NCBI GenBank assembly: GCA_032207245.1 | Contig: CM063500.1 | Coordinates: 67,338,194 to 67,402,193 of the forward strand | From: Pardosa pseudoannulata | Lineage: Eukaryota > Arthropoda > Arachnida > Araneae > Lycosidae | Direction of reading: 5' to 3' | DNA length: 64,000 nt | Shown: one piece after another, positions 50,183 through 61,557 of the stretch | Numbering within the stretch: position 1 is the stretch's first letter | Layout: each line of letters starts with the position of its first letter | The notes under the pieces: generated by a model | Seen by the model: only the letters and a program-made list of their open reading frames with translations | Told to the model about the DNA's origin: nothing | Databases searched by the model: none | Made by a program: the position numbers and the translations under genes

Positions 50183-50707
50183 TGTTTTTGTGTTGTCTTA
50201 AAAAAAAAAAAAAAAAAAAAAAATCTACAAAATGTAAGAAAAAAGTTTTAAAATATCTCTAAAATGGCCATACATCATAATTCGTACCTCTCCCGATATT
50301 TCTGTATCGTTCCGACTCGGCTTTCCGCTCTCTCTGAGAGGGAGGAGCGTTTTATGCATTTTTCTCCTACTGAAAGCAACTCTGATATCATCACTATCAA
50401 GTCTTCTCAGACCGTGATGGCGTGGTGCATCCAGTAGGGTGCCTGCCAAGCTATAACTTGCGATTTCAATTTCTGATTTCTATATCAATAAAAATGTTTT
50501 CTTCATGGTTTTTGTACGGATGTCCCTGGCCGCAAAAATATGTGTTTTATTTCTATCCCTAAACTTTCTACTCTCTAGTTTTGTGTCTTGAACTTACGAA
50601 TCCACCTCCCTATCCCCTATTTCCTCTTTTTAGTTGTTTTATTTTCTGCTCGTTGTCATTTTATGCTTACTATTAGAAATCTCTGAATTAGAGGGCTCGG
50701 CCCAGGT
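49451..50707 (+). mobile_element. 5'-truncated Jockey-type LINE (J-B) inside the J-A 3' UTR
   Basis: The fragment is flanked by a 46-bp direct repeat (49405-49450 and 50708-50753, TACTCTCATTT...GGCTTCTT). It contains the end of ORF2 (to 50182), a long A-run (50196-50222) and a 3' UTR that ends TCTCTGAATTAGAGGGCTCGG. The same 3' UTR is seen in 31451-32113 and 44003-44444. If the repeat is a target duplication it is unusually long. Confidence 0.78.
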
Positions 50708-50894
50708 TACTCTCATTTCATATATTTAATTTGTATTTAAAGACTGGCTTCTTGATATTTACATTATCTCAATGAACCGCTCCCTCTTAAAACGAACTAT
50801 CTGTATAACTGGAGATATGCCCAGCCGGGTAAGGTGCTCCGAGAAATACCATCAAAATGGAAGCTGATACTTAAGTAGATTTTTTAAATTTTTT

Positions 50895-51240
50895 ATTAAT
50901 CGTCAATGTCATCGACGCGAAGTTAAAAGCGTCGGAAATTAAGAACTGATTTATCCCATATTTAATAGAAGTGCATGTAACAGTCTTAGACAAACGCACT
51001 AAGACAGCCAAATCCCATAAGCAGTAGCAATACGCTTCTGTAACTTGACTCGTTTAGAAAGTAGCGCCTCCGGTGTCAGACCATCGGAACTAAAGCATAG
51101 TTGCCTGATAATTATGTTTATCGATATTTTTGCGACTTTTTCTTAATTATTTGAAAAAAACATTTTGGCGTAGGGGTGCTTTTATACCTTTTTGACTTTT
51201 TTTTTTATTTTATAAATTAAGCTATTAAAAACAAAACTAA
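50895..51240. repeat. Dispersed repeat, copy 2 (also at 29145-29485)
   Basis: Same orientation and order as copy 1, sharing GACAAACGCACTAAGACAG and AAAGCATAGTTGCCTGATAA. It directly follows the J-A LINE. Confidence 0.8.
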
Positions 51241-51699
51241 TCATAATTGCTTTTCTAGAATGCTTTTATGAAACTCTGTGTGTCCGAAAAAGGCCTAAAG
51301 AATAATAAATAAACAATTTTTATTAATTTAAATTAAGTTCGTGGGGACAACACCATGCGAGGAGAACGATGATGATAAGTAGCAGGCTTATTAAACCACC
51401 ATGCAACACGCCCACGCTGTTGAAAGGCAAAATAAAGCGTTTGTTGGAGTGAAAAAACGACGCGTGAATTTAAATATTAGGCTCCACCCTCAACAGGAGA
51501 GAAGAAAACTAAAACAATACGGAGGATGGAGAGCTATACACATGGAATAATAAAAAAAATTTAACGTACTAAAAGTCATGTATGGCCAATTTTAAACATT
51601 TTAAAACTTTTTTCTTGCATTTTTATATATTTTTAATAATTTTTTTATTAGAGTTTTTTCGTTTTTTATTTTAACAGTACACATTATTAATGATCCTTG
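51241..51699. other. Non-coding interval with a LINE 3' UTR scrap
   Basis: 51560-51680 resembles, in reverse, the sequence after the J-B A-run (AATGTAAGAAAAAAGTTTT, GGCCATACAT). The GC-richer part at 51345-51530 is not recognised. Confidence 0.4.
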
Positions 51700-52302
51700 G
51701 CATGAAGGCTAAAGGTCCCTGTCTCACAATAAATGCCTTCTCTAATTTTTATTTTAATAAATTATATCTATCTCTATTTATAAAAAGAGATGCTGCTACA
51801 AATGTGTGTATATGATATATGTATATTTATTTGACTTGTCTATATCTACAAATAGAAGAGCTGTGATTAGCATGAATAAAATATTAATACATGTTAAGTA
51901 AAATTGGATAAATATATAACTGATTTTACATACCTTTGTGTTTTAATTCCCCGTATTTCTGCTCCCATAAAATCCGGGTTTTTTTCCAAGAACGAAAACA
52001 TTGACATGCTGTTAATTTTCGGGAGGTTGTCTGACTGTCCTTTGGTAAATCCAGGTAGAAGAGACATTTATGACAAATTGAGGTAACTAAACTATCTAGA
52101 TCGATAAAATAAACCTTCAGGTTTAAATAAAAACAAATTTTGATAGCTAGAAAATTTCAGGAACTTGCAAAACAAAATCGGAAAATAGTGCGCGCTTAAA
52201 AGCAATAAGAAAATATTGGTCGACATGAACGATGACATCATAACCAATTACGGAGCGTTTTGTTGTCACGTATTTTCGCTTAACTTTAAAATTAATTTTT
52301 TA
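51700..52302 (-). repeat. Exon-containing repeat, copy 2 (inverted copy of 8921-9520)
   Basis: Matches copy 1 throughout, including the upstream CRE-like motif (52224-52240, minus strand TGATGTCATCGTTCATG), the exon and the first part of the intron. Confidence 0.85.
51934..52067 (-). CDS. First exon of an unrecognised gene, copy 2
   Basis: The ATG at 52067 opens MSLLPGFTKGQSDNLPKIN and continues to a splice donor AAAG|GTATGT at 51934/51933. Compared with copy 1 this exon is one base longer in an A-run, giving FLEKNPDFMGAEIRGIKTQR at its end. The pattern Phe-Leu-x3-Pro-Asp-Phe-x-Gly-Ala-Glu-Ile-Arg-Gly-x-Lys is what I recall at the start of arthropod proteins with SWIM zinc-finger and YqaJ-like nuclease domains. 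That assignment is tentative. No downstream exon is found on this strand. Conservation of the exon, the donor and the upstream motif in both copies suggests they derive from one mobile or duplicated gene. Confidence 0.5.
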
Positions 52303-52824
52303 CGTCCGAAACTACAGAGAATGTTTTGAGTCATAACTAGAATTAAAGATTTTTTTAACATGCATTACAACCGTGATATATATACATTTTGAAAATTGTA
52401 TACTTTATCATACATTTTCGGTTATGAGACAAACTTTCAATATGAGGTTGGCACAATGCATTCATTGATGGTGAATATGCATAGATGAAATTTCCTTGTA
52501 AATACACACAGGTAAAAAAATTATACTATTGAAAATGGCTTGAGTCATGACCATATAATTGGGTATCCATTAACGAGAGATTCATGAGCATTGTGACATT
52601 CTCATATTTAACTAACTCATTTGTTTCGTAGTAGAAAATTTTCGAGATGATCTTAATTTCGTTGATGGTGTGTTAAAACCGTTTCTCTAAATTTAAATTG
52701 ACTGTTACATACACCTCAATTAAAAACGGAATAAATCAGTTCTTAATTCTCGACGCTGTTTACTTCGCGTCGTTAACAATGAGAAACGTTGATAAAAAGA
52801 GATATATTGTTATATATCTCGCTT
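52303..52824. repeat. Dispersed repeats: 52497-52709 (also at 55791-55990) and inverted 52700-52800
   Basis: 52497-52709 shares ACACAGGTAAAAAAAT, ACTATTGAAAATGGC and TTTAAATTGACTGTTAC with 55791-55990 in the same orientation. 52700-52800 is an inverted partial copy of the repeat that starts at 29145 and 50895. No coding frame. Confidence 0.72.
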
Positions 52825-52999
52825 CCATTTGATGGTAGTTATCGGAGTCCCTGGCCCAATAGGGCATATCTCCAGTAATTAAGATGCAAAATAGCTAAAG
52901 GAAAACGTTTCTTGATGAATAAAACATGTGATAAAGATGCCAGTTCAATAAAATATATTAAGAAATAATAAAAGTTAAGCAAAAATTAATAATAAAAGA

Positions 53000-53620
53000 T
53001 TAACCCTCTAAGCGGTTCGCACGTACAATTCCGCCAAACCGATGATGTCTTCAAACCGGTTGTCACTTACAATTTTCGACCTCGAAAAACGTTCCGAAAA
53101 TGGATGTAATATACATTTCTGCCAGTGTTTGAGGTAGGAGGGTAGGTCGACTGTTTAGAAACTGCATCCCTCTTTGACTGACATTTATTGAGAGATGCAC
53201 CCCTACTCCCTGAGAACCGATAGCTTTTCATGGCTTTGTAAATCTCTATTTCGAAGTATTTCGTTTGCGGTAACAGATTTATCTTTTATTGTACCACTTA
53301 AATATCTTGAATAACTTTCGTAAAAAATATAAATAATTCTCTTAAAGAATGTTTTTATTTGTACTTTTAGAATCCAAGAATTGTTCTTTCTCTTCCAGAC
53401 TTGACGAGCTTTATGTGTATTAAAAATTAACAATCTATAATATCTATTTATATATCTATTTATAACAATAAGGAGGGTGGGTTTCCCGTATTCCATTCTA
53501 GTCTAGTCGACAAATGGTTAAGTAAAAAAATCATAGAACGCTTTGGCCATTGACACAATAAACCTTTAGCGTATTTTTTGTAGAATTTTTTTAATCGGTG
53601 TGTTCCACTCGGAGGGTTAA
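53000..53620. mobile_element. piggyBac-like non-autonomous element with TTAA duplication
   Basis: TTAA flanks both sides (53000-53003 and 53617-53620). The ends are CCCTCTAAGCGGTTCGCAC and, reverse-complemented from the right, CCCTCCGAGTGGAACACAC, imperfect inverted repeats starting CCC as in piggyBac elements. The paralogous LINE fragment at 35868-35871 has a single TTAA at this point with matching sequence on both sides, which is the empty site. The element is 613 bp long. Confidence 0.82.
53203..53496 (-). CDS. Hypothetical 97-codon frame inside the TTAA element
   Basis: An ATG-initiated frame, rich in Arg, Lys, Tyr and Ile (IFYESYSRYLSGTIKDK), occupying nearly half of the small element. 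I do not recognise it. I see no Cys-rich tail or DDD motif of the kind expected in a piggyBac transposase. It may be a captured or residual coding piece, or a chance frame. Its stop is at 53203-53205. Confidence 0.25.
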   Translation of the reverse strand: MEYGKPTLLIVINRYINRYYRLLIFNTHKARQVWKRKNNSWILKVQIKTFFKRIIYIFYESYSRYLSGTIKDKSVTANEILRNRDLQSHEKLSVLRE

Positions 53621-54152
53621 TAATAAAAAAGGCTAAAAAATAATATGATAATAATGATTAAATATGACTTAAATGCGATTAAAGAAGATATAAAATACGT
53701 AAATGCGATTAAATATGAGTAGAATACTGTAAAATATGAGTAAGACATAGAAATACATGAAAAAAACCCGATTCGAATCTTAAATCAGATCCTAGGAATG
53801 TACCAGTAAAACTTCTCCGTGAGTAAGGGGGCGGAGCCTAAGCTCCTAATTAGGGGGGCAAAGTTAGCCCTGATTTTTTATTTCTCGTTTTTAATTGAAA
53901 ATTTTTTATAGATTTGGTAGAATATAAAATTATGAGGGGAGGGGCCTAATATTCAAACGGTCCAAAAGTTTGGGGGGGGCGATATTACAAAAATATCGAA
54001 AACGTAGGCAGTGCGTATTGAATGCTATGTGGGAGTCAACGAACGTGTTCAAAGGCTCAGGATAGCAACTGAATGGAAAAATAACGTTGCATTAAAGAAT
54101 TTTGGTAAAAATAAGATGAAATTTAATAAGAATTTGGAAAATAAGATAAAAT

Positions 54153-54792
54153 AATGGCGCAGCTCAATGTTATAGGTGCCAACGATTTGGCCACTCGTCA
54201 TTAAATTGCCAACTAACACCTAAATGTTTAAAATGTGGTGGAGAGCATCACTCTAATATTTGCCAAGTTCATCCTGACGGCTTCAAATGCGCGAACTGTG
54301 ATGGTGTCCACACGGCCAACTTAAAAGGTTATCCGTCGCACCCAAATAATAGAAAATACTCTTAAAATAAAAAATCTGGTGTCGTTGCTGCTGCACCATG
54401 ATTCGTTTCTGCTCCTCCTCTAACGAAAAGTTCTTGGGAGAAGCTTCCAAATATAGTATGTCAAAGGCCTAAACCTAAAATTCCAGAACAATCAAATTAA
54501 TACTATTAATTGCTCAGCCGTCTCTGTGGCTCCGACTAAGAGCGCTAAGCAAACTGAAACGAAAAAACCTTCAAAATCAAAAACTAAAATCACTCGCGAT
54601 CCAGAAAATAACAATTCTGAGAGCACTACACTATCTATTAGTAAAAATATAAATCTTAATCCAAGTAAGGAGAGTAACATCCCTGAAAATTCTACTGATA
54701 CTTCTTCCCCATTAGAACTTCTTAAAACTTTCAATGACTTTATGAAGGAATACATATCGCTCAGGACATGGCTTAGGAGCTCTCGTACCTGA
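54153..54792 (+). pseudogene. Jockey-type LINE ORF1 remnant
   Basis: The knuckle region reads CYRCQRFGHSSLNC, CLKCGGEHHSNIC and CANCDGVHTAN, parallel to J-A ORF1 but with the first knuckle intact. Several stops follow (near 54363 and 54399), then a Lys/Ser/Thr-rich C-terminal part to 54792. The third knuckle ends in Tyr where Cys is expected (LKGYPSH). The 5' part of ORF1 and all of ORF2 are missing. Confidence 0.82.
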
Positions 54793-55089
54793 TAGATTAC
54801 TGTAGATGCATGGAGTGAGACATAACTGATAATTTGCAAGACGATATTGAGGACTAGAATCGATATTAAATTAGGAATTATAATAATTAAAAATTAGGTT
54901 AAAATAAGCTAAGGTTCACGAGTTCAGTGAAAGCAAGAAATACACATAAAAATTAAGTTGACAATAATTACACGTTTAGGTAAGCAAAATATTAAAGTCA
55001 AGTTAGGTAAGCTAACACTGAGGTAATATTAGAATATCAAAGTTAAAGACAATTTTTTTAATAATGTGTGAATTTAAAAAAAATGTAAT
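54793..55089. other. AT-rich gap, nothing recognised
   Basis: No coding frame or repeat ends are seen between the LINE remnant and the gypsy fragment. Confidence 0.4.
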
Positions 55090-55425
55090 GTGTGTAATTT
55101 TTTTTTTCAAATAATGTGTATGAAACACATTTGGAGAACAAGAAAAGATTTGATATCCATTGCAGATCCCATTCCTTCAAGGCAGATGATCTCGTATTGT
55201 AGTACGACTGACCGAAAAAAAGGAGATCACAAACTTTCTCCTATTTTCAAAGGACCATTTGTGATTATATGCCCAGTCGGGGCCGTGTGCTACGAGATCG
55301 AGTCTACAACACAGCAGAACAAATTTATCAAGGTTGTCCACGTACAACATCTTCGCCCTTACTTTAAACGAAATTCATCTATCATCGAGGAAAACAGCAC
55401 AGACGAAGAGAATGAGAGCCACTGA
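55090..55425 (+). pseudogene. Ty3/gypsy Pol C-terminal fragment (end of integrase)
   Basis: A frame without a valid start ends at TGA (55423-55425). It contains KGDHKLSPIFKGPFVI and VHVQHLRPYF, the Lys-Leu-Ser-Pro...Gly-Pro-Phe and His-Leu-Arg-Pro motifs of the C-terminal domain of Ty3/gypsy integrases. An acidic tail follows. No integrase core is present upstream, so this is the 3' remnant of an element whose LTR follows at 55566. It differs from Gypsy-1, -2 and -3. Confidence 0.85.
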
Positions 55426-55565
55426 TCTGTAATCAAAAGATATTAACTGGTCTGTATTCCCTAAAAACTTAAACTGTGGTTTCATCAAAAACTTTGTTTC
55501 TTTTTTTTACGCTTCAATTTTAAATTTCTTCTGTCTGTCTAAATTTTATATTGAGCGGGGCCGAA

Positions 55566-55789
55566 TGTAAGGTTCTCTTTTATTTACCGATGAAAGAATC
55601 GTAATTGTTTATTTATATTTAGTTATGTTGTGAAAACAAATGTTGGGAAATCATGTATATTGTAAATGTCCGCCATGATTGTGACTTAAGCAGTGGCTTT
55701 AAGAATAATAATAAATATTTGTGTTTTTGATTAAGAACTCTTTCCCAAAAGCTAAATTTTAAAAGGCTGATATTAAATCAACCTTATAC
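55566..55789 (+). mobile_element. LTR of the gypsy remnant
   Basis: Preceded by a purine-rich GAGCGGGGCCGAA. Begins TGTAAGGTT and ends near AACCTTATA, an imperfect inverted match. A polyadenylation-like AATAATAAATA lies near 55710. Confidence 0.65.
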
Positions 55790-55790
55790 T

Positions 55791-55990
55791 TGTAAACACA
55801 CACAGGTAAAAAAATGATACTATTGAAAATGGCCTAAGTCATGAATATAATTAGGAAATCCATTAACAAAATATCCATGAACATGGTGATATTTTCATAT
55901 TCAACTTCATTTGTTTCGTAGAAAAAAAGTTTCGAGATGTGCATGGTGTTAAAACTGTTTCACTAAATTTAAATTGACTGTTACCATAGA
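55791..55990. repeat. Dispersed repeat, copy 2 (also at 52497-52709)
   Basis: Same order and orientation as the copy at 52497-52709. Confidence 0.75.
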
Positions 55991-56759
55991 CTAAAAAGCC
56001 TGGAAGACCTACAACTTCGGCCTAGATTTCAGCGTCCCCGGTGTCAGACCTACTGAACTAATTGGTGCTTTGGCAGTGGTTTGGGACCTTCGCGATGGTC
56101 TGATGGTATGTAGTCTGTGATCTTAAGGCATTTGTACACCTTTAAAACATGAATTTCGACCAAAATATCAATTTTTAAATTTTATTATATTATTAAAATC
56201 CAATATGTTATCTATACATAACCGCTTGAACTGTGTCTCCATCTCATTTAGAACCTCCCCGGTAGTTACGGGCGGTTATGGGGCTCCTTAGCCAGAAGGC
56301 CTTATCCCCGATCTAAAAGTAGAAAGTAAGCAAGGTGTGCTCTGTTAAGAAAAAATACAATTTTAAATTTAGAAGGAGTAATTTAGATGCCGGTCATTAA
56401 ATGGTGGGTAAAAGAAATCGTAAGGGATGGTGGTTGTGGTTCAAATACCTGCAAATACTCAAACAGAAGTATTAATACCCTGAAAAGAAAATAACTAATT
56501 AATAGGCACTTTTAGGTTTTACACTGGATGGAGTCTTACGATCTAAATAAAAACATCAAACACTTTAGGTACAATTTCTGCTCCATAATAAAAAATACAC
56601 ATAAATATTTTTATTTTTATTTTTATTATTTTATTTTATTTTATTTTATTTTATTTTATACACATCACATCACAACACATTTACATCAAATAAACATAAA
56701 AGGGAAGGGGATGAAGTAATAAGCACAGGAAGGAAAAGATTAAGGTAGTATATCTATTG

Positions 56760-59441
56760 TCAGGAAATCAGAGCGGCGCGTGGCCGGCGTAACTTAGAAG
56801 GGCTATTGTGATCGTAATCCGGAAGTTCAGCTATTATTTCATTTGGAATACTATTAAGGCTATTGTAGAAATTTTCTGATGCTTTAACACAATCTTGTTT
56901 GAACGTTAACATATTGAAATCACGTCTTATTACTTCATTGGATAAATATCGATGTGCGACTCTAACACGCCTCATAAATTTATTTTGTACTTTTTCAATT
57001 ACATTCATATTAGACTTCGTGGTAAACGACCAGACCGGAGCTGCGTAAAGAGAGGTAGGAAGAACTATTGTTTTATATAAAAGAATTATATTTTTATTAT
57101 TTAAGTTTTTACTATTAAGAAGCATTTTTAAATTTTCTAATTTTCCTATCATTCAATTTTTGACTTCCGTTATGTGAGGACGCCAGGTTAGTTTTTTTAT
57201 CTAATATAACACCTAAATATTTTACAGAGTTTTCCCAGTTAATTGCCTCGTCGAGTAGATATAATCTTGGGGGAATTTTTTAAGTACGAGTGAAATATAT
57301 AGCATTACATTTAGAGGGGTTAACTTTAATTTTCCATTTAATAAACCAATCTTCCAGAGTGTCCAGGTGTGACTGAATGTAGCTAGCAACAGAGTTTACG
57401 TGTGGGGCTGAAGCAATTATAGCCGTGTCATCCGCATACAAGGCTAGAGAAGTATAATCATTTCTAGGAATGTCATTAATATAAATATTAAACAGGGTGG
57501 GACCTAAAATGGAGCCTTGCTGTACACCTGCCGTTATTGATTTTAAAGTGGATAGAGTGTTTTCTATGCGGACGGTGAAATGACGATCGCAAAGGTAATT
57601 GTGTACGAAATGTATTAAAGCATCAGGCATTTTAAGCTGGATTAGTTTGTAAATGAGGCCTACATGCGAGATGCGGTCGAAAGCCTTTGCGATGTCTAAG
57701 AAGAGTGCACCAGTTGGCTTGCGTGATTGTAGTCCCTCGCTAGCGAGTTCTACTACACGAAGCAACTGGTGAGAGGTGTTGTGCTGGTTACGAAAACCAA
57801 ATTGCTCCGGAATTAGCACATTATTTCCCTGCAGAAAGAATTGGAGGCGTTTATATATCACTCGCTCGGCAACTTTACTGAGGCAACTCAAGAGACTAAT
57901 AGGACGATAATTAGCAGGAAAAGTTAAATTAGCTTTTGGTTTGGGTATAGGACACACTATTGCAGTTTTCTATGCATTAGGAAAATATTTAAATTTCATC
58001 ATATAGTTAATTATTGCCGTTAAATGAATTAATATATTAGGAGGTAGATTTTTAATACATCTATTTGAGATTTCGTCTATACCAGGAGATTTATTATTTT
58101 TAAGATTTTTAATAATTAAAGCAACTTCTGCGATAATAGCCGGAGTTAATTCATTACTTGGAGGGTTATTAAGGAAATTATTTACTGTTCTAATAACCTG
58201 GCGGTCGTGATCCTCGTCTTCTAAATCCTCTTTAGGCGCAAATTGAGTTTCATATACTTCCGCTATCGCTTCTGCTTTACCAGCCTGATCGAATGCTACA
58301 CCATTTAATCCGTGGATGGGAGGTATGCTGTTATTACCATTACCCCTCAGACGCTTCTGAAATTTCCATAAAGAATTGTCTTCGGTAGTAAGGTTACTTA
58401 TGAAATCTGACCATTGTTTCTGTCTAAATGTTTGAATCTTTTCTCTGACAGTCCGCTTGAGAACAAAATATTCTTGCCTGGAGGAAGGGGTACGAAGATA
58501 TTGATAAAGTTTACGTGCAGCATTTCTATTATTAATTAAATTCTTAATATGGGTAGGTAATTTATGAACTTTTGGCTTTTTAATAACATGGGAAGAACTT
58601 TTCTTAGCTGCGTTAATAGTGTCAGTTAAGTTAATTACAGCACTTTCTATACAATTAGTAGATCTAATACTAGGAAAGAATAATTTAGCAGAGGCAAGAG
58701 TTTCCTGGAACTGACGCCAATTAGTATATGTGGTGGGCTCAGAAACTTGGGTACTCAACTGCAGATCTATTGTCAGAAGAACTGTTAAATGATCTGAGTA
58801 AAAAATATCCAGAGTTTCAACATTACAATTAAAGGGTACGTTTTTGATGAGAGCAAGGTCAATAGTGGAGGGTCGTCCTGTAGAAAAATGAGTGGGGGTG
58901 GGTGGTGAAGAAGGTTAACATCAGTATTATCGGTGACTAAATTTAGAAGCTCTCGGTCATATTTGTTAGTACTATAGCAGTTCCAGGCTTTGTTACGGGC
59001 ATTAAAGTCACCAGCGATAACAGAAGAGTTAGAATAATTAAGAATTTTAAGAATATCATCTTTAGGGGAACCTCTACCAATTTTAAAATAAGCATTTGTT
59101 ATTAGAATTTTGTTATTGTTGTTAGGAAAAACCATTACAGAGTTGGATTCAAGTACGTCCGAAGCAAGGTCAGATACAGCATAGTGATTAATAGATCTTT
59201 TAATATAAATGGCAAGGCCACCCTGAGCGTGTCTGCCTTCCATAGCACGATCCTTAAGGTAAAGTAAATAATTAGCAATGTTATACCTAATTTCCGGTTT
59301 TAATTTAGTTTCTTGAATTAATACTATATCTATATCAGGATCTTCTAAATAATTCCTAAGTTCGGTAATTTTATTACCAAGGCCGTTTGCATTCCAAAAT
59401 AAAATATTGAGGGTAGAGACACATTGATATTTATCCATCAT
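56760..59441 (-). pseudogene. LINE J-C ORF2 (endonuclease and reverse transcriptase), broken
   Basis: The ATG at 59441 precedes the endonuclease domain (LFWNANGLGNK, IQETKLKPE, GGLAIYI, AGDFNARNKAWNC). RT follows (CPIPKPKANLTFPANYRP, EQFGFRNQHNT, GVQQGSILGPTLFNIY) with an intact YADD box (ALYADDTAI), then the C-terminal region. Breaks are a frameshift within the endonuclease near 58900, a TAG at 57972-57970 where related copies have Trp, and frame changes between 57280 and 57152. It is less damaged than J-A because the RT catalytic Asp pair is kept. It would nick DNA and copy LINE RNA at the target, but not as it stands. Confidence 0.9.
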
Positions 59442-59524
59442 GGGGGTTGTCAAAATAATTAGCTATAACTTCGAAAGCCATCATCAGGAGTTTTTGAATT
59501 GGATCATTATTTTCTTTCATAATT

Positions 59525-59735
59525 TAGGCTATTTCTTTAAACATATTAATGATATCTTTAATATTATCATTTTTAGTGAAGTCTACTATTAATTTAAATA
59601 ATTCACCTGTACCTTCAGGATTTGAATTATTACTATTAGTGTTATTTTCATTAGAGTTAGTTTTCTTAGTAGTTTTATTTTTATCATTTAGAACCAGAGT
59701 TATAGCATTTTTAATGAAAGTCCAAAGTCAATTTT
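59525..59735 (-). pseudogene. LINE J-C ORF1, C-terminal tail
   Basis: About 60 codons rich in Asn, Lys and Thr, ending at a TAA near 59525. They precede ORF2 as the ORF1 tail does in J-A, with a shared leucine/isoleucine-rich end. No knuckles are present because the element is truncated here. Confidence 0.55.
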
Positions 59736-61557
59736 AATACCGGAAGTACTCTTTTGTAAACCGCAAGTCGCCTGAAAACTTTTATTCTCTTGTCAATTTC
59801 AACAAAATCTTTTGATATAATTGAAATGTTATTAAACTTGGACCAAATAATTCATGCTTAAAGGTATTTTTTTAAACAATCTGGTAATAGCATTTTCTTG
59901 CATTTAGCATCAGAATCTCGAAATGAATTTAGGGATACATTGTCAAATTTTCTTCTGCTTCCGAGATTTTACAGTTACATTGCTCTTATTTTTATGTGCA
60001 TTTCAAATCAAAAGTTTTATTTTAATACTTTAAAATTCCTAATTCTGCATGAAGAATACCCCAAATAAAGTTTTACGACAATAAATTTATCAAAGCCGGT
60101 CAATCTAACAATACTATTGAATATATTCCAATTACAGTTAGCTAGCTAGCTCCTTAGACTATGATGACTCTATGCAAATTAATAATGGTTTTAAACACTG
60201 CTTTATCAGTTTTAACTATAGAGTTCATTTCTGATCCTATGCATGTAACTTTGAAATGGTATAACCACTTAGATCATATGATCATAAAATATATGATGCT
60301 ACCTCTCCACTTCACCCCGAAGCTTGGTAAAGTACTAAAGAGCACTTATAAATAAAAAAAATATATTGAATTTCAAACTAGAGGGGTTAAGGTTCATAAA
60401 CCTGATGTTTTTCTTATATCAAGATACATATTTTGAAATTTTGGCATAAAACATTCTGACTTTTCTCGAAATAGCATTTTTTGTCCATTTTGTCTCTCAT
60501 CATAACATAACATATCTCAATAAATTAAAACTTATAGGTTTTGAAATTTTAAATGTATATTACATAAATATGTAGAAATGGAACAGATAACTATCAAGAT
60601 TAATTACAGACTAATTGTGATTTTCAACAGCTGAATTCATAGAACACATGAAATGTTCGGGAACTTTCGCAAGGTGGTGTACTCAAATTCCCACAGATTT
60701 GCAGATATGTTTATGATCACAATAATAAACGTTTATTACATAAAGAATATACTTTGAAACATTAAATAAGTTATAAAATAATGATATAACTATTCATTTT
60801 GGAATTATAGTGATTTTCATAAGGTCTAATATATATTACCTACTTAAAAACATCAGTCTACTCTTTGCAAAATAAATCCCAAGAATATATTAAAAGCTTT
60901 CAGAAAGAAAATAACCAGTATCTTACAAAGAAAACAAGGCAGGCTTTAAATAATAGGTGTATATTAAGACATTATAAGTGTTTACATACAGTTTTTATAA
61001 TATATTAAGTTGTTTTTACATTTTTCTCAAAATGGATTTTTTCGGGATTTTGCTTACCGCAACACATGATAACTCAAACATATTTAACCCAAATGCTTAG
61101 ATATTTTAAGTGTGTGTTATATAATTATATATTCAGGGAATAGACTATAATCGTGGTTCCAGATTAATTACTTTGGGATTTACAGCCGTTTAATTCTTGA
61201 CTTGCATGAAAATTTTGAGAAATTTTCAATGTTATTCTACCCAAGTTACTATAACTTCACAAATATATTTGCGATCACCATGATTGTAGTCTATTCCCTG
61301 AAATATACAATTAGAAACATTATTAAATTTACAAAACAGTGATTACATGATTTAATTTGGAGTTATCGTGTTTTGCGTAATGCCTAATTTTAAGGCATAT
61401 TTCACCCTATTTTTCTCTATAAAATATGAAAATAATATTCAAAAACTATATAGAATGCATTTTTCTTAGTTTTAAGTTATGTTTTATCATAAAATTAACA
61501 TTAGAAATAAAAATTTCAAATATTTCGAAATATCACCTCCGAAGGTGTACAGATGCC
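59736..61557. repeat. AT-rich duplicated and palindromic interior of the TTAA-flanked element
   Basis: No gene is seen. Blocks near 60420-60840 recur, diverged, near 61015-61380 (offset about 557 bp). An imperfect palindrome has arms at 61072-61158 and 61275-61375 around AGGGAATAGACTA. A terminal-repeat-like TTAAGGCATATTTCACC occurs internally at 61390-61406. Confidence 0.6.

Larger units (their letters stand above)
45276..50880 (+). mobile_element. Full-length Jockey-type LINE (J-A), inactive
   Basis: It has a 5' UTR (about 45276-45444), ORF1 (45445-46173), ORF2 (46308-48987) and a 3' UTR (48988-49450 and 50754-50880) interrupted by a J-B LINE fragment. The 5' boundary is placed where the repeat copy B stops. 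The 3' end matches the truncated copies at 35428-36054 and 52825-54050. Confidence 0.82.
52825..54050 (-). mobile_element. 5'-truncated LINE J-A 3' UTR, inverted, split by a TTAA element
   Basis: Reverse complement of 35428-36054. The 3' end is GGAAGCGAG/CATTTGATGGTAG near 52830 and the other end is near 54050. The 617-bp insertion at 53004-53620 separates its two parts. Confidence 0.8.
56605..59735 (-). mobile_element. Jockey-type LINE (J-C), 5'-truncated in ORF1
   Basis: It contains the end of ORF1 (59525-59735), complete but broken ORF2 (56760-59441) and a short 3' UTR ending in a TAAAA repeat tail (56606-56660, seen as TTTTA on the plus strand). It is related to J-A at protein level. It lies inside the TTAA-flanked element and so inserted after it. 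Confidence 0.85.

Noticed and set aside
56219..56340. GC-richer block resembling a small structured RNA
   Set aside because: I could not recognise any snRNA, 5S or tRNA signature, and no promoter boxes are present.
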